Notes: a model not told the origin generated them from the letters alone. 64,000 bases of DNA from UBA11591 sp040220895 (GCA_040220895.1 JAVJVY010000012.1:14176-78175); one strand, 5' to 3'. Numbered from the stretch's first letter, positions 17,147 through 27,578 are shown. Numbers and translations are program-made.

Positions 17147-17797
17147 TTAATTGGTCGTTTGGTCCGTCATTTCAGAAACATCAGCTGTCTCATCAACTGC
17201 AACAGCTTCGGCTGTTTTATTTCCTTGAAGTGTTTGAACATACATAATGATCTTCCACCTTTCCTCTTGGTTGATTTGTGATGCATGAGGCCCCATGGCA
17301 TTCAAACCGTACATAATGGTGTGATAAATATGTCCTGCTTTCAATTGGCTCATCGACCTTCCGCCCCTTCTGTTCGGCGTTGTATCTGAATAAGATGGCA
17401 CCGCGCCATAAATGGCATTGGTGATGCTACCTTTTCCGTCTCCTTTGGCACCGTGGCAGTGCTTACAAAAATAGCCATAGAGTTCTTTGCCCTGGGCGAT
17501 ATTCTCGGTAGATTTTGGCAAAGGATTCATTAATTGTTCTCCTGAGGCTTCATAACCTTCTAAAGATCCGGGAATGCCAAATGGAGCAAAACCTTGTGGA
17601 ATGCTTCCCGCAACGGGCAAACGCGCGGACATTTTATTGGTATTGCCGTATTCGTCGTTATCGACATAGCTTTCTATGGCCGGTGAACGATACATATCAG
17701 GCATGTACTCAACCCCTGGACTTTCCGGATTACACGCCCAAAGAGCCAAGGAAATACCAATGACTGAAAGGATGCCGGTAATGCGTTTCTTATTCAT
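17147..17797 (-). CDS. actE: Alternative complex III monoheme cytochrome c subunit ActE
   Basis: The 216-residue lipoprotein (signal ending ALWAC) carries one heme motif, CKHCH, followed by GAKGDGKGS as in ActE and related cytochromes. It receives electrons from ActA and can hand them to CuA of the oxidase. The ATG at 17797 gives a standard MNKKR lipoprotein signal. An alternative ATG at 17821 would overlap the actD stop as ATGA and add eight residues. The N-terminal half contains the conserved MYRSPAIESY segment. Its C-terminus is acidic and Thr-rich. Confidence 0.92.
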   Translation of the reverse strand: MNKKRITGILSVIGISLALWACNPESPGVEYMPDMYRSPAIESYVDNDEYGNTNKMSARLPVAGSIPQGFAPFGIPGSLEGYEASGEQLMNPLPKSTENIAQGKELYGYFCKHCHGAKGDGKGSITNAIYGAVPSYSDTTPNRRGGRSMSQLKAGHIYHTIMYGLNAMGPHASQINQEERWKIIMYVQTLQGNKTAEAVAVDETADVSEMTDQTTN

Positions 17798-17817
17798 ATG
17801 CTGGCGTTTATTAACAA

Positions 17818-18342
17818 TCATTTTTCTTCGATAAGGATACTTCCCGTTGATTCGATCATTTTCTTTAATTCATCTTCCTTGGTATGCTCATAGTCCGGGT
17901 AGATCTCCATCACGAACTTATCATCGGTTGTATATGGGTAAGGATTACGAGCCTGTACAAAGGGTAAGGTCCAGTTTCTGAGCAAATAGGTTATTGCCAT
18001 GCCATGTCCGGCGCATAAAACCGTAAACTCAAATGTCACAGGGATAAAAGCCGGTAAGTTTTGAAACAAAGTTTGATTTGGCTTTCCGCCGATGATCATA
18101 GGCCAGTCACTTATCATGAAATACCAAAATCCTACCAGAGCCAGCGCAAGACCCGTCAAGCCATAAATAAAGGCACAAATAGCTAATCTGGTCCGTTTGA
18201 TTCCTATAATCGGATCGATACCGTGGATTGGGAAGGGAGAATACACTGTGTGAATGTAAACACCTTTACCTACCAACTCTTTGGCACCCTCGATCAGCTT
18301 GTGATCGTCGTCGTATGTCGCATAAAGCACTTTTCCTGCCAT
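17818..18342 (-). CDS. actD: Alternative complex III subunit ActD (DUF3341)
   Basis: The 174-residue protein has two transmembrane helices in the middle (about residues 53-75 and 95-117) and soluble ends. The N-terminal half (LYATYDDDHKLIEGAKEL, SPFPIHGID) is typical of ActD. It is one of the small membrane-domain subunits, without cofactors. It sits 5 nt after actC and may be translationally coupled to actE. Confidence 0.93.
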   Translation of the reverse strand: MAGKVLYATYDDDHKLIEGAKELVGKGVYIHTVYSPFPIHGIDPIIGIKRTRLAICAFIYGLTGLALALVGFWYFMISDWPMIIGGKPNQTLFQNLPAFIPVTFEFTVLCAGHGMAITYLLRNWTLPFVQARNPYPYTTDDKFVMEIYPDYEHTKEDELKKMIESTGSILIEEK

Positions 18343-18347
18343 GATAA

Positions 18348-19733
18348 TTAGTGTTCTGTTTGATCTTTTTTATAACTCTCACCTGAAACCTTCAAAATAG
18401 ACTTCAACTCATTCAAGGCTAGTACCGGGAAGAATCTGGCAAAGAGTAAGAAGAGGGTAAAGAAGATTCCGATGGTACCGAGAAATATACCAATGTCAAC
18501 GAATGTCGGGTGAAACATGGACCAGCTTGATGGCAGGTAGTCCCTGTGCAGCGAGGTCACGATGATCACGAAGCGCTCAAACCACATACCGATGTTCACA
18601 ACAATGGAAAGTATGAACGTGGCAATCAGGCTTGTGCGAATTTTTTTGATCCAAAAAAGTTGTGGAGATATCACGTTACAGGTCATCATAGACCAATAAG
18701 CCCAAAAATAGGGGCCACTGAATCGATTTATAAAAGCGTAAGATTCGTATTCAACTCCGCTGTACCATGAAACGAATAATTCAGTCAGGTAAGCCACACC
18801 AACGATGGAACCTGTGACAATAATTACAATGTTCATATACTCGACATGTTTAATGGTCACATAATTTTCCAGGTGGAAGACTTTTCTCATGATCAGAACA
18901 AGGGTCAGTACCATGGCAAATCCGGAAAATACCGCACCCGAGACAAAGTAAGGTGGGAAGATGGTGGTGTGCCAACCGGGAATGACCGAAGTGGCAAAGT
19001 CCATGCTAACAATGGAGTGAACCGAGAATACCAGCGGTGTCGCCAATCCGGCAAGAACCAAAGAGACTTCTTCAAAACGTGTCCAGGCCTTCGCGTCGCC
19101 TGTCCAACCAAAACTTAAGAGGCTGTATATTTTTTTCTGAACCGGGTGCTTGAGTCGATCACGAATGGTTGCGAAATCAGGAATTAAACCGATGTACCAG
19201 AAAATTAAGGAAATAGAGAAGTATGTCGATATTGCAAAAACGTCCCAAAGCAATGGTGAATTGAAGTTGACCCAGAGCGATCCAAATTGATTTGGAAGTG
19301 GGAAAACAAAATAGGCCAGCCAGATACGTCCCATGTGAATTCCGGGAAACAATGCGGCCATCATAACCGCAAAAATTGTCATCGCTTCGGCAGATCGATT
19401 GATGGCCATCCGCCAGCGCTGGCGGAAAAGAAGCAATACCGCCGAAATCAATGTTCCCGCGTGACCAATTCCAACCCACCAAACAAAGTTCGTGATGTCC
19501 CAAGCCCATCCTACGGTTTTATTCAATCCCCATACACCAATTCCACGGCCAATAAGATAAAGGATGCAACCAATACCCCATAGCGCAATTAAACTGGAAA
19601 TAGTTATGGCAATGTACCAAAGCTTGCTAGCCTTATTTTCTATAGGCCTGATGACATCAGCGGTAATATCGCCGTAGGTCTTATGGCCCAGAATGAGTGG
19701 CTGTCTTATTTCAGATTCCCTGAACATGCTCAA
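18348..19733 (-). CDS. actC: Alternative complex III quinol-oxidising membrane subunit ActC (NrfD-like)
   Basis: The 461-residue NrfD/PsrC-family protein has about ten helices and is the predicted site of quinol oxidation at the periplasmic side. Family segments include GIGHAGTLISAVLLLFRQRWR and PGWHTTIFPPYFVSGAVFSG. It follows actB by 10 nt and precedes actD by 5 nt. Length matches other ActC proteins. Confidence 0.95.
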   Translation of the reverse strand: MSMFRESEIRQPLILGHKTYGDITADVIRPIENKASKLWYIAITISSLIALWGIGCILYLIGRGIGVWGLNKTVGWAWDITNFVWWVGIGHAGTLISAVLLLFRQRWRMAINRSAEAMTIFAVMMAALFPGIHMGRIWLAYFVFPLPNQFGSLWVNFNSPLLWDVFAISTYFSISLIFWYIGLIPDFATIRDRLKHPVQKKIYSLLSFGWTGDAKAWTRFEEVSLVLAGLATPLVFSVHSIVSMDFATSVIPGWHTTIFPPYFVSGAVFSGFAMVLTLVLIMRKVFHLENYVTIKHVEYMNIVIIVTGSIVGVAYLTELFVSWYSGVEYESYAFINRFSGPYFWAYWSMMTCNVISPQLFWIKKIRTSLIATFILSIVVNIGMWFERFVIIVTSLHRDYLPSSWSMFHPTFVDIGIFLGTIGIFFTLFLLFARFFPVLALNELKSILKVSGESYKKDQTEH

Positions 19734-19743
19734 TTCGATTTAA

Positions 19744-22700
19744 TTATGCTTGTGCTGTTTCTTTATTTCTAACCTTCGTCAAGTATACAATGTTTGGTCG
19801 CGTGCCCACATCTTCGATCACACGGTAAGCCCGATCACCTGCATCGTGATTGGCAATCCTGCTTGACTTATCGTTCAGGTCACCAAAAGTGATCGCATGT
19901 GTAGGACAAGCTGAGGCGCAAGCCGTAGAAATGGCTTCGTCTTCAACCTTGGAACTGTTCTTTTTAGCTTCCAGTTTACCTGCCTGAATACGCTGCACAC
20001 ACATGCTGCATTTTTCCATCACTCCACGTGCCCTGACGGTAACGTCCGGATTCAGAACCATTCTTCCCAAGTCATCTTGAGAAGGATTAAATTCCGTGAA
20101 TTTTCGGTCGGCAATGTAGTTGAACCAGTTGAAGCGCCGCACTTTGTATGGGCAGTTGTTGGCACAGTAACGGGTACCAATGCAACGGTTATACGTCATT
20201 TGATTCAAGCCTTCATTGCTATGAGTGGTGGCTGCTACCGGACAAACCGTTTCGCAAGGTGCATTGTTGCAATGCTGGCACATCATCGGTTGATAAACCA
20301 CCTCGGGCATTGAACCCGGTTCCTCCATTGATCGATAACCTGAAATACTTTTGTCTTCGAGATCGGCATCAGAGCTGTAATAGCGATCAATGCGCATCCA
20401 ATGCATTTCCCTTCCACGGCGGACCTCGTCCTTACCAACAACGGGAACGTTATTCTCGGAGTTACAAGCTGTAACACATGAACCACAGCCTATGCATGTG
20501 TTCAAGTCAATGCTCATGCCCCAAAGATGACCACTTATTTCAGTGTTTTGAGGCTCCCAAAGGGTGATGTTTTTTACCGCTTCCAAGCCTTCATGGGTAG
20601 GCAAGGCAACAACGGGATTGAAGTCATTCCTGTCTCCAGCTTTATAGACATCAAGAGTGGTTTCTCTGATCACTCCTGTTCGTCCCATGACGGTGTGACT
20701 GGTCTGCGTAGCCGCCACATGATATTTATTGCCTGTCTCAGTTATGCTTGCGCCATTTCGATGGTATGATACCGTGCCGTTCATCTCCGAGAATGGATAG
20801 GCATTAACTCCAATCTTCTCTTTATTCTTCCAAACCTGCCGGCCGTAACCAAGAGCAATTCCAATGGTGCCTGGTTTTTGTCCCGGCTGGGCGACAACGG
20901 GAAGCTCCTCGCTTACAAGGTCTCCAACAGTCACAGTAACCATGTCCGATTCTTGTTCCTGTCCTAAGTTGAGATTGAATCCACGGGCTTTCATATCAGA
21001 TGCCGCCATGGTAACATAGTTGTCCCACGTGATCTTACTAACCGGATCTGGTAACTCCTGAAGCCAGGGATTACTTGCGTGCTGACCGTCACCAATGCCT
21101 GTTTTCTGGTAAAGGAATAGTTCCAATTCGCTGGATTTTGATGAACTCGCTGCTGAAGCCGCGGCTGATACATCGGCAGCAAAATTGGGCTCCTCGTGCT
21201 GCTCATCGTGGCTTACCGTATAAATACCATCGTGCAGTGACTGATTCCAAAAGTCTTCAAAGAACACCGCACCCGAGGTTGGGAACAAATTATTCTCCCA
21301 ATAAGCTCTTATATAGTCGTATGAAGTCTGGGGTTGGCCCATCCATGTCAATAAGCTTTCCTGAACCTGCCTGCTGTTGTATAATGGTGAAATTGTCGGC
21401 TGGGCCAAGGCGTAAACACCTTGTGTTGGATTGGCATCGCCCCAAGCCTCAAGGAAGTGGTTATCGGGCAGGGTGTAGTCGCAAAGTTGAGAAGTCTCGT
21501 CAAAATAAGTAGCCATGGAGACCTTCATGCCAACTTTCTCCATGCCTGAAGCAAAACCCAGTGAAGACGGAGATGTCCAGGCCGGATTGCCATAGAAGGT
21601 GATCAAAACATCCACCTGACCCTTATTCATTTCGTCGGTGAGCATTTTTAAATCAGTGTCGCTTCCCCTTCTAAGGTGCGAAGGATGGTTCAGGTCAATC
21701 GTAGATCCGTAATTTCCCAAGGCGGCATTGATGGCATTGACAACTATCTGAACACTTTTGTCGTTTGATCCGCAAACAACCAATGATTTACCTTTCATGG
21801 AAACCAGTGATTCAGCGGCATGCTGGATGGCCTCGGTATAAGGACTACCCCCACCAGAAGTCCTGGTTCCACCGGTTAATTCTGCGACGGCATTGTAAAG
21901 GTCAACGGCAACTTTTCCGTATTCCGATGGAAGTACCGCTGTTCTGTGATCTGCATTTGATCCGGTTACCGAGAGCCCTGCTTCGAATTGAAAATGCTTT
22001 GACATCTCTCCGTCCGGCTTCCTTGTTTTTCCGTATTGACCTGCATATTCAACGGAAGACAACCAGGTAGATAAGAAATCCGCTCCAATGGAAACGATGG
22101 AACCGGCTTTGTCGAAACGATAAGAGGGAACAAAGGCCTTGCCGAAGGACTCACTGTTCGCGGCGATCATGCCACTGTAAGAAATGCTGTCGTAGCTTAT
22201 GTGTCTGACATCAGCCGCTCCTTCTCCACCATAAATTCCGGCAAAATTGTCGATAATGCTTTGTGTCGATGGACTGACAATCGTATTCGTTAAAACCCTG
22301 ATCTTTCCTCCTTTTGCACTGGCGGCCTTCAAGGCAGAAATAATTTCTTTATCAGCGTCTTTCCATGAAACTTCCTCACCTGATTTATCCACAGGATATT
22401 GAAGTCTGTTAGAATCGTACAACATCAAAACGCTGGAATTGACCCTGGCGTTCACCCCGGCCCCTGAAAGATTCTTATTGGCTTCGATGTGAATGGGTCT
22501 ACCTTCCCTGGTCTTTATCAGGATGTTACTGAAATCATTGCCGTCGAAGTAAGTGGAAGAATAGTAATTAGCAACTCCGGGATTCAATTCTTCAGGCTTG
22601 ACAAGATAAGGAATAGCCTTGGTGACGGGAGTTTCACAAGAGGCTATGGTTGCGGCTGTTACACTGAATCCCAGAAACTTTAGAAAGTCCCTTCTGCTGG

Positions 22701-22848
22701 TGTTCGAGGTGGACAGTGCGTTTTCTTCTGACATGAAGTTATCAACCGGGACGTAGTCCACAAACTCCTTGTTACTCTGCTCAATAAAAGAAGGTTCCTC
22801 CGTAAGTTCTTCTATTCCTTTCCAATATTTTTTGTTGGCTGAGCCCAT
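19744..22848 (-). CDS. actB: Alternative complex III iron-sulfur subunit ActB
   Basis: The 1034-residue protein joins an inactive molybdopterin-oxidoreductase-like domain to a ferredoxin-like domain. Near residue 52 it has a twin-arginine signal (SRRDFLKFLGF). The C-terminal part binds several Fe-S clusters: CIGCGSCVTAC, CQHCNNAPCETVCP, CIGTRYCANNCP, and CSMCVQR with a later CASACP. It relays electrons within the complex. It follows actA by 25 nt. The long fused form is standard for Bacteroidota. Confidence 0.96.
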   Translation of the reverse strand: MGSANKKYWKGIEELTEEPSFIEQSNKEFVDYVPVDNFMSEENALSTSNTSRRDFLKFLGFSVTAATIASCETPVTKAIPYLVKPEELNPGVANYYSSTYFDGNDFSNILIKTREGRPIHIEANKNLSGAGVNARVNSSVLMLYDSNRLQYPVDKSGEEVSWKDADKEIISALKAASAKGGKIRVLTNTIVSPSTQSIIDNFAGIYGGEGAADVRHISYDSISYSGMIAANSESFGKAFVPSYRFDKAGSIVSIGADFLSTWLSSVEYAGQYGKTRKPDGEMSKHFQFEAGLSVTGSNADHRTAVLPSEYGKVAVDLYNAVAELTGGTRTSGGGSPYTEAIQHAAESLVSMKGKSLVVCGSNDKSVQIVVNAINAALGNYGSTIDLNHPSHLRRGSDTDLKMLTDEMNKGQVDVLITFYGNPAWTSPSSLGFASGMEKVGMKVSMATYFDETSQLCDYTLPDNHFLEAWGDANPTQGVYALAQPTISPLYNSRQVQESLLTWMGQPQTSYDYIRAYWENNLFPTSGAVFFEDFWNQSLHDGIYTVSHDEQHEEPNFAADVSAAASAASSSKSSELELFLYQKTGIGDGQHASNPWLQELPDPVSKITWDNYVTMAASDMKARGFNLNLGQEQESDMVTVTVGDLVSEELPVVAQPGQKPGTIGIALGYGRQVWKNKEKIGVNAYPFSEMNGTVSYHRNGASITETGNKYHVAATQTSHTVMGRTGVIRETTLDVYKAGDRNDFNPVVALPTHEGLEAVKNITLWEPQNTEISGHLWGMSIDLNTCIGCGSCVTACNSENNVPVVGKDEVRRGREMHWMRIDRYYSSDADLEDKSISGYRSMEEPGSMPEVVYQPMMCQHCNNAPCETVCPVAATTHSNEGLNQMTYNRCIGTRYCANNCPYKVRRFNWFNYIADRKFTEFNPSQDDLGRMVLNPDVTVRARGVMEKCSMCVQRIQAGKLEAKKNSSKVEDEAISTACASACPTHAITFGDLNDKSSRIANHDAGDRAYRVIEDVGTRPNIVYLTKVRNKETAQA

Positions 22849-22873
22849 ACGCTGTATTCGGTTAAATCAATTC

Positions 22874-24133
22874 TTAATAATGGCACTTGGCGCATTCAAT
22901 TCCGCCATATTCGCTAACAGTGATCACTCCATCCTTCATGAATTCTTTTTTCATTTCTTCAGTGAATCTGGAGTGGATTTCGTCGTAGTATCCATTGCCT
23001 TCGGCAGAAACCTTTGTCTCTCTGTGACAATTTATACACCATCCCATGGTCAGTGGAGCCCATTGCTGCACCACGTCCATTTCTTCGATCGGACCATGAC
23101 AAGTCTGACAGGCCACTTTACCGACCGTTACATGCTGTGAGTGATTGAAGTACGCGTGATCTGGCAAATTGTGAATCTTAACCCATTTGATCGGGCCCTC
23201 TGATTCGGCCGTGTAACTGCCTGCTTCAGGGTCATAACCATTGGCAGCATAAATCTTCGAGATTTCTTCGGTGCCGTTTACGGCGCCCTCCTGAATATAT
23301 GTATGACAGTTCATACAAACATTTGCCGTTGGAATTCCGGCGGACTTTCCATGCCTGGCGGCAGAATGACAATAATTACAATCAATTTTTTGAGCCCCGG
23401 CATGAATCTTATGAGAGAAGGCAATTGGCTGCTCCGGTTCGTAACCCTGATAGATGCCGATGGTAAATAAAGCATCCCAACCAGCTTTGGCAGAAACTAC
23501 GCCAAGAACGATTAACATCAAAGCAAAAAGCGTTTTGTTTGCACCAATCCACTTTCCGATCGATCTGGATAGTGATAATTGTTCCGGCACAGGCAATCCC
23601 TCTTTATCGGCTTCAATTTTCCTAAGGGTGTATTGCAAACTTCTGAGCAAGCTCATAAGAATGTACAAAAGCACAACAACTCCCAGCAAAACGATCCAAG
23701 GTTGTATAGTAGGTTCTTTTTCAGCCAACTGAGCAAGTCCTTCTCCTGCAGCGGGCGCGGCATCAGCAACTACGGGTGGATTAGCTACGTAGGCCAGAAT
23801 AGCCGTGATCTCTTCATCATTGACCGGTTGAGCCGGCATGATGGACTTATTATACTTTTCGTACAACTGTGTTGCATAAGGATCTCCCATCTCAAGCACC
23901 GATGCCGAATTCTTGATCCATTGGTAAAGTAAGGCTTTGTCTTCCCATCGCTCTTCGACACCGGCCAAACCGGGTCCGATTAACTTCTTGGCGGTGATTG
24001 CGTGACAGGCAGAACAATTGGTTTTAAAGAGCTTCTCACCGTCAATTTGGGAATAAGTGAGTAATGGCACAAATTGAACCAATAGGGCAACCAAGACGGG
24101 TATCTTCAGAAAAGATTGGCTTAATAATCTCAT
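22874..24133 (-). CDS. actA: Alternative complex III multiheme cytochrome subunit ActA, six heme motifs
   Basis: The 419-residue protein has an N-terminal signal, a monoheme cytochrome c domain (CSACH at 40-44), a membrane helix at about 147-162, a second at about 201-217, then five CxxCH motifs (Cys252, Cys273, Cys342, Cys366, Cys414). Described ActA proteins are usually pentaheme, so the N-terminal heme domain is an addition; an RWEDKALLYQWI segment and the methionine in KSIMPAQP fit a cytochrome c fold. It is the first gene of the act-cta operon. Confidence 0.93.
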   Translation of the reverse strand: MRLLSQSFLKIPVLVALLVQFVPLLTYSQIDGEKLFKTNCSACHAITAKKLIGPGLAGVEERWEDKALLYQWIKNSASVLEMGDPYATQLYEKYNKSIMPAQPVNDEEITAILAYVANPPVVADAAPAAGEGLAQLAEKEPTIQPWIVLLGVVVLLYILMSLLRSLQYTLRKIEADKEGLPVPEQLSLSRSIGKWIGANKTLFALMLIVLGVVSAKAGWDALFTIGIYQGYEPEQPIAFSHKIHAGAQKIDCNYCHSAARHGKSAGIPTANVCMNCHTYIQEGAVNGTEEISKIYAANGYDPEAGSYTAESEGPIKWVKIHNLPDHAYFNHSQHVTVGKVACQTCHGPIEEMDVVQQWAPLTMGWCINCHRETKVSAEGNGYYDEIHSRFTEEMKKEFMKDGVITVSEYGGIECAKCHY

Positions 24134-24192
24134 ATCGAGAAGGTTACAATAAAGTTTAACGAAAGTCTATACATCCTCAGGACTACAGCCAG

Positions 24193-24200
24193 CAAATTTA
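24193..24200 (-). promoter_or_regulatory. Candidate -7 element of the act-cta operon promoter
   Basis: The minus strand reads TAAATTTG, a full match to TAnnTTTG, about 60 nt upstream of actA. No TTG is seen at -33, so the promoter may be weak or activated. The rest of the 222-nt gap to the divergent gene is AT-rich and shows nothing else I recognise. Confidence 0.4.
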
Positions 24201-24355
24201 TAAGAAACCACCTATAGTCCGGCGGTTTTAAACTAAAATACATTTACCTAAATTAATTTAGAATGATTCTAAATAAGGTTTAGATAAAAGATTTTTCAGA
24301 GCATTGTCAACTTATGGTGCATTGTCCTTATTTTTACCTTTTCAAGATATTAATT

Positions 24356-24772
24356 GTGAGATTCTTATTGATAACAACAGGTATTTTAATCTCGACTGTG
24401 CTATCTGCGCAGGACTCTCAAGGGCACTATACCTTACCTGAAAATTCGAACGTGACACTATCAGACCACCGCATTGCTTTACTCGCGGACAGGTACAACA
24501 GAAGTCATGAATACCACGGTTATCGCGTGCAGATTATTTCTTCCTCCAGGAAAGAAGAAGCGAGAAAAACAAAGTCCGTTTTCATTTCTAAATACCCAGG
24601 TTTTGCTGCATACGAGATTTATCAGCAGCCGTTTTTCATTATTAAAATTGGAGACTTCCTTACTCGTTTAGAAGCTGAAAAATTACACAGGGACATTCAG
24701 AGTGATTTTCCGGAATCGTTTGTTCTTCCCGACCTGATATCACCGCTTAATCAATATTCGGGAAATCGTTAG
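24356..24772 (+). CDS. Secreted SPOR-like domain protein
   Basis: The 138-residue product starts with a signal peptide (MRFLLITTGILISTVLSAQ) when read from the GTG at 24356; an ATG at 24314 would add 14 residues ahead of it. Residues 55-125 resemble a SPOR domain: YRVQIISSSRKEEARKTKS, then FIIKIGDFLTRLEAEKLHRDI. SPOR domains bind septal peptidoglycan stripped of side chains. This match is by eye and the domain is short. The stop overlaps that of convergent infB by 4 nt. Confidence 0.75.
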   Translation: MRFLLITTGILISTVLSAQDSQGHYTLPENSNVTLSDHRIALLADRYNRSHEYHGYRVQIISSSRKEEARKTKSVFISKYPGFAAYEIYQQPFFIIKIGDFLTRLEAEKLHRDIQSDFPESFVLPDLISPLNQYSGNR

Positions 24773-27552
24773 GCGAGTTTCTGTTTAACCTCTACTTCTT
24801 CGTATGCTTCAATAATGTCGCCTACTTTGATGTCGTTAAAATTTTCGACGTTCAGTCCACATTCGTAGCCGGAGGCAACTTCCTTAGCGTCATCTTTAAA
24901 GCGCTTGAGTGAGCCAAGTTCACCGGTATAAACAACGATACCTTCTCTGATGACCCTGATGCCATTCACTCGTTTGATTTTTCCTTCTTTCACCATACAT
25001 CCGGCAATGGTTCCGACCTTAGAGATCTTGAATACCTCTCTGATCTCTGCCGAACCAACGATTTTCTCCTCGACCTTGGGTGCAAGCATGCCCTCCATGG
25101 CCGCCTTGATCTCATCGATGGCATCGTAAATAATTGAATACAGGCGGATGTCGATTTCTTCTTTCTCGGCTATCTTTCTAGCATTAATAGAAGGTCTTAC
25201 CTGGAATCCAACGATGATGGCATCAGATGCGGCCGCCAACATAACATCAGTTTCGCTGATCTGCCCGACCGATTTATGGATCACATTGACTTGAATCTGC
25301 TCTGTACTCAGCTTGAGCAAGGAATCTGCCAGTGCTTCTATAGAACCATCAACGTCACCTTTTATTATAACATTGAGTTCCCTGAAGTCACCAATGGCAA
25401 TACGTCGGCCAATTTCATCAAGGGTAATGTGTTTTTGAGTCTTGACTCCTTGTTCTCGTTGCAATTGCTCCCTTTTGACGGCAATATTTCTAGCCTCCCG
25501 TTCATCGTCCATGATGTTGAACCTGTCACCGGCATTTGGAGCGCCGTTCAATCCCAGGATGGAAACCGGAGTTGCGGGACCTGCCTCTTTTATATTTTGT
25601 CCCCTTTCGTTGAACATGGCCTTAATTCTACCGCTGTATGGTCCGGCCAGCAAAACGTCACCCATTCGAACCGTTCCCGATTGCACCAGTATGGTTGTCA
25701 CGTACCCGCGTCCCTTATCAAGGCTTGATTCAATGACAGCACCAATTCCGTTTTTATTGGGATTTGATTTTAGCTCGAGTAGTTCAGCCTCGAGTAACAC
25801 TTTATCGAGTAGTTCACGAACATTCGCCCCTGTCTTTGCCGATACTTCCTGTGACTGGAATTTTCCACCCCAATCTTCAACCAGGATGTCCATCTGGCTC
25901 AGTTCTTCTTTGATTTTTTCTGGGTTGGCATTGGGTCGGTCTACCTTATTAATGGCAAAAACCATAGGAACACCGGCAGCCTGTGCGTGATTAATGGCTT
26001 CTTTGGTCTGCGGCATAACACTGTCGTCGGCGGCAACCACCACAATGACCACATCGGTGACTTGGGCTCCACGTGCTCTCATTGCCGTAAACGCCTCATG
26101 ACCCGGAGTATCCAGGAAGGTGATCTTTTTACCGTCACCAACTTCAACCATGTACGCTCCGATGTGCTGAGTAATTCCTCCGGCTTCCCCGGCTATCACA
26201 TTGGCGCTTCTTATGTAATCGAGCAAGGAAGTCTTCCCGTGATCAACATGTCCCATAACGGTGACAATTGGATGGCGGTCGATCAAATCCGAATCGCTGT
26301 CTTCCTGTTCTAAAATACCTTCTTGCACATCAGCTGAAACGAATTCAACTTTGTACCCGAATTCATCGGCCACAATGCTCAATGTTTCGGCATCCAGGCG
26401 CTGATTAATAGAAACGAACATTCCCAAAGACATACAGGCAGAGATGACTTCGTTGACGTTGACGCCCATCATGGTTGCCAACTCATTTGCCGTGACAAAT
26501 TCCGTGACCTTCAATACAGTTTCCTGCTGTTCTCTTTCTTCCTGATCTTTTTGAGCCTGTTCACTGGCTGCTTCGCGTTTTGCTTTTCTGAATTTGGAAG
26601 ATTTTGACTTTCCTCCACCCGTCAAACGGGCCAATGTATCCTTGATCTGATCTTGTATCTCTTTTTCGGATAGCTCCTTTCTGACACCGGATCTCTGGGC
26701 AGGCGCCTTTCTCTTACCTACTTGGGGTTCGGTTTCGCCTGGAGCGATTCGTTTCCTTCTTTTTCGTTGCTTCCTTTCGGTTTCTACTTCTTCTGAGGAA
26801 GAGGCAACAGGAATCTTCTTTTTAGGTTTATCTGGCAGCACGATCTTGCCAAGGACCTTTGGTCCTTCCAGATTTTCAAAACTCGTTTTGTGTTCTTCCG
26901 GTTCTTTATCCTCGGCGGCCTTGCGCTCTGCAGCTTCGCTTGCCTCTTTCTCGGCTTTCTTCGTTTCTACTTCTGCAGCTGCAGCAGCCTTGGCTTTTGC
27001 AACCGTATCTGTAGCATCCTTTTCAGCCTTATCAGACTTTTCTTTCTCCGTTTTCTTGGAAGGCTTGGTCTTCAGATTCATTGAATCCAGATCGATCTTA
27101 CCAAGGACTTTAGGTTCGGTTTCAGATTTGGCAGCAGGTGCTTTCTCCTCGATTACTTTCTCTGCAGGTTTTTCTGCAACAGGTTCTTCCACAGCCGGAA
27201 CTTCCTTGGGAGCTTCTTTTTTAACTACTTTCTCATCCTTGGCCAGGTCGTCTATCAAGTCTTCGACAGATCCCTGTACATTTTTAATGAGAACTTCGTC
27301 CTCCATTCGCTGGTCACGCGGATCTTCTTCCAACAGATCCATCCTAGACTGCTTGATGTTGTGAGATTCCTCTTTGGCTCCCTTGTCTGCTTGAAATTCC
27401 CCTAGTAGAAGTTTATAGGCCTCTTCGGTCAACTTTGTATTTGGGTTCGACTCGATCTCCATACCCTTTTCCTTTAAAAAGTCGACAATGGTATGGATTC
27501 CTATGTTAAACTCCCTCGCTACTTTACTTAACCTTATTACTTTTCCGGCCAT
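24769..27552 (-). CDS. infB: Translation initiation factor IF-2
   Basis: The 927-residue GTPase brings initiator tRNA to the ribosome. An N-terminal IF2N domain is followed by a long Lys/Glu/Ala-rich linker (about 60-330) typical of Bacteroidota. The G domain shows GHVDHGKTS (G1), GGITQHIGAY, DTPGHEAF (G3) and NKVD (G4), and then the C-terminal domains ending EVEVKQKLA. It follows nusA by 26 nt in one operon. Confidence 0.97.
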   Translation of the reverse strand: MAGKVIRLSKVAREFNIGIHTIVDFLKEKGMEIESNPNTKLTEEAYKLLLGEFQADKGAKEESHNIKQSRMDLLEEDPRDQRMEDEVLIKNVQGSVEDLIDDLAKDEKVVKKEAPKEVPAVEEPVAEKPAEKVIEEKAPAAKSETEPKVLGKIDLDSMNLKTKPSKKTEKEKSDKAEKDATDTVAKAKAAAAAEVETKKAEKEASEAAERKAAEDKEPEEHKTSFENLEGPKVLGKIVLPDKPKKKIPVASSSEEVETERKQRKRRKRIAPGETEPQVGKRKAPAQRSGVRKELSEKEIQDQIKDTLARLTGGGKSKSSKFRKAKREAASEQAQKDQEEREQQETVLKVTEFVTANELATMMGVNVNEVISACMSLGMFVSINQRLDAETLSIVADEFGYKVEFVSADVQEGILEQEDSDSDLIDRHPIVTVMGHVDHGKTSLLDYIRSANVIAGEAGGITQHIGAYMVEVGDGKKITFLDTPGHEAFTAMRARGAQVTDVVIVVVAADDSVMPQTKEAINHAQAAGVPMVFAINKVDRPNANPEKIKEELSQMDILVEDWGGKFQSQEVSAKTGANVRELLDKVLLEAELLELKSNPNKNGIGAVIESSLDKGRGYVTTILVQSGTVRMGDVLLAGPYSGRIKAMFNERGQNIKEAGPATPVSILGLNGAPNAGDRFNIMDDEREARNIAVKREQLQREQGVKTQKHITLDEIGRRIAIGDFRELNVIIKGDVDGSIEALADSLLKLSTEQIQVNVIHKSVGQISETDVMLAAASDAIIVGFQVRPSINARKIAEKEEIDIRLYSIIYDAIDEIKAAMEGMLAPKVEEKIVGSAEIREVFKISKVGTIAGCMVKEGKIKRVNGIRVIREGIVVYTGELGSLKRFKDDAKEVASGYECGLNVENFNDIKVGDIIEAYEEVEVKQKLA

Positions 27553-27578
27553 ATTCTACTACTTCCTTTTTTTACTAA

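Noticed and set aside
26846..27364. 172-codon plus-strand ORF with a Ser/Ala-rich product
   Set aside because: It is the antisense shadow of the Lys/Glu-rich linker of infB.
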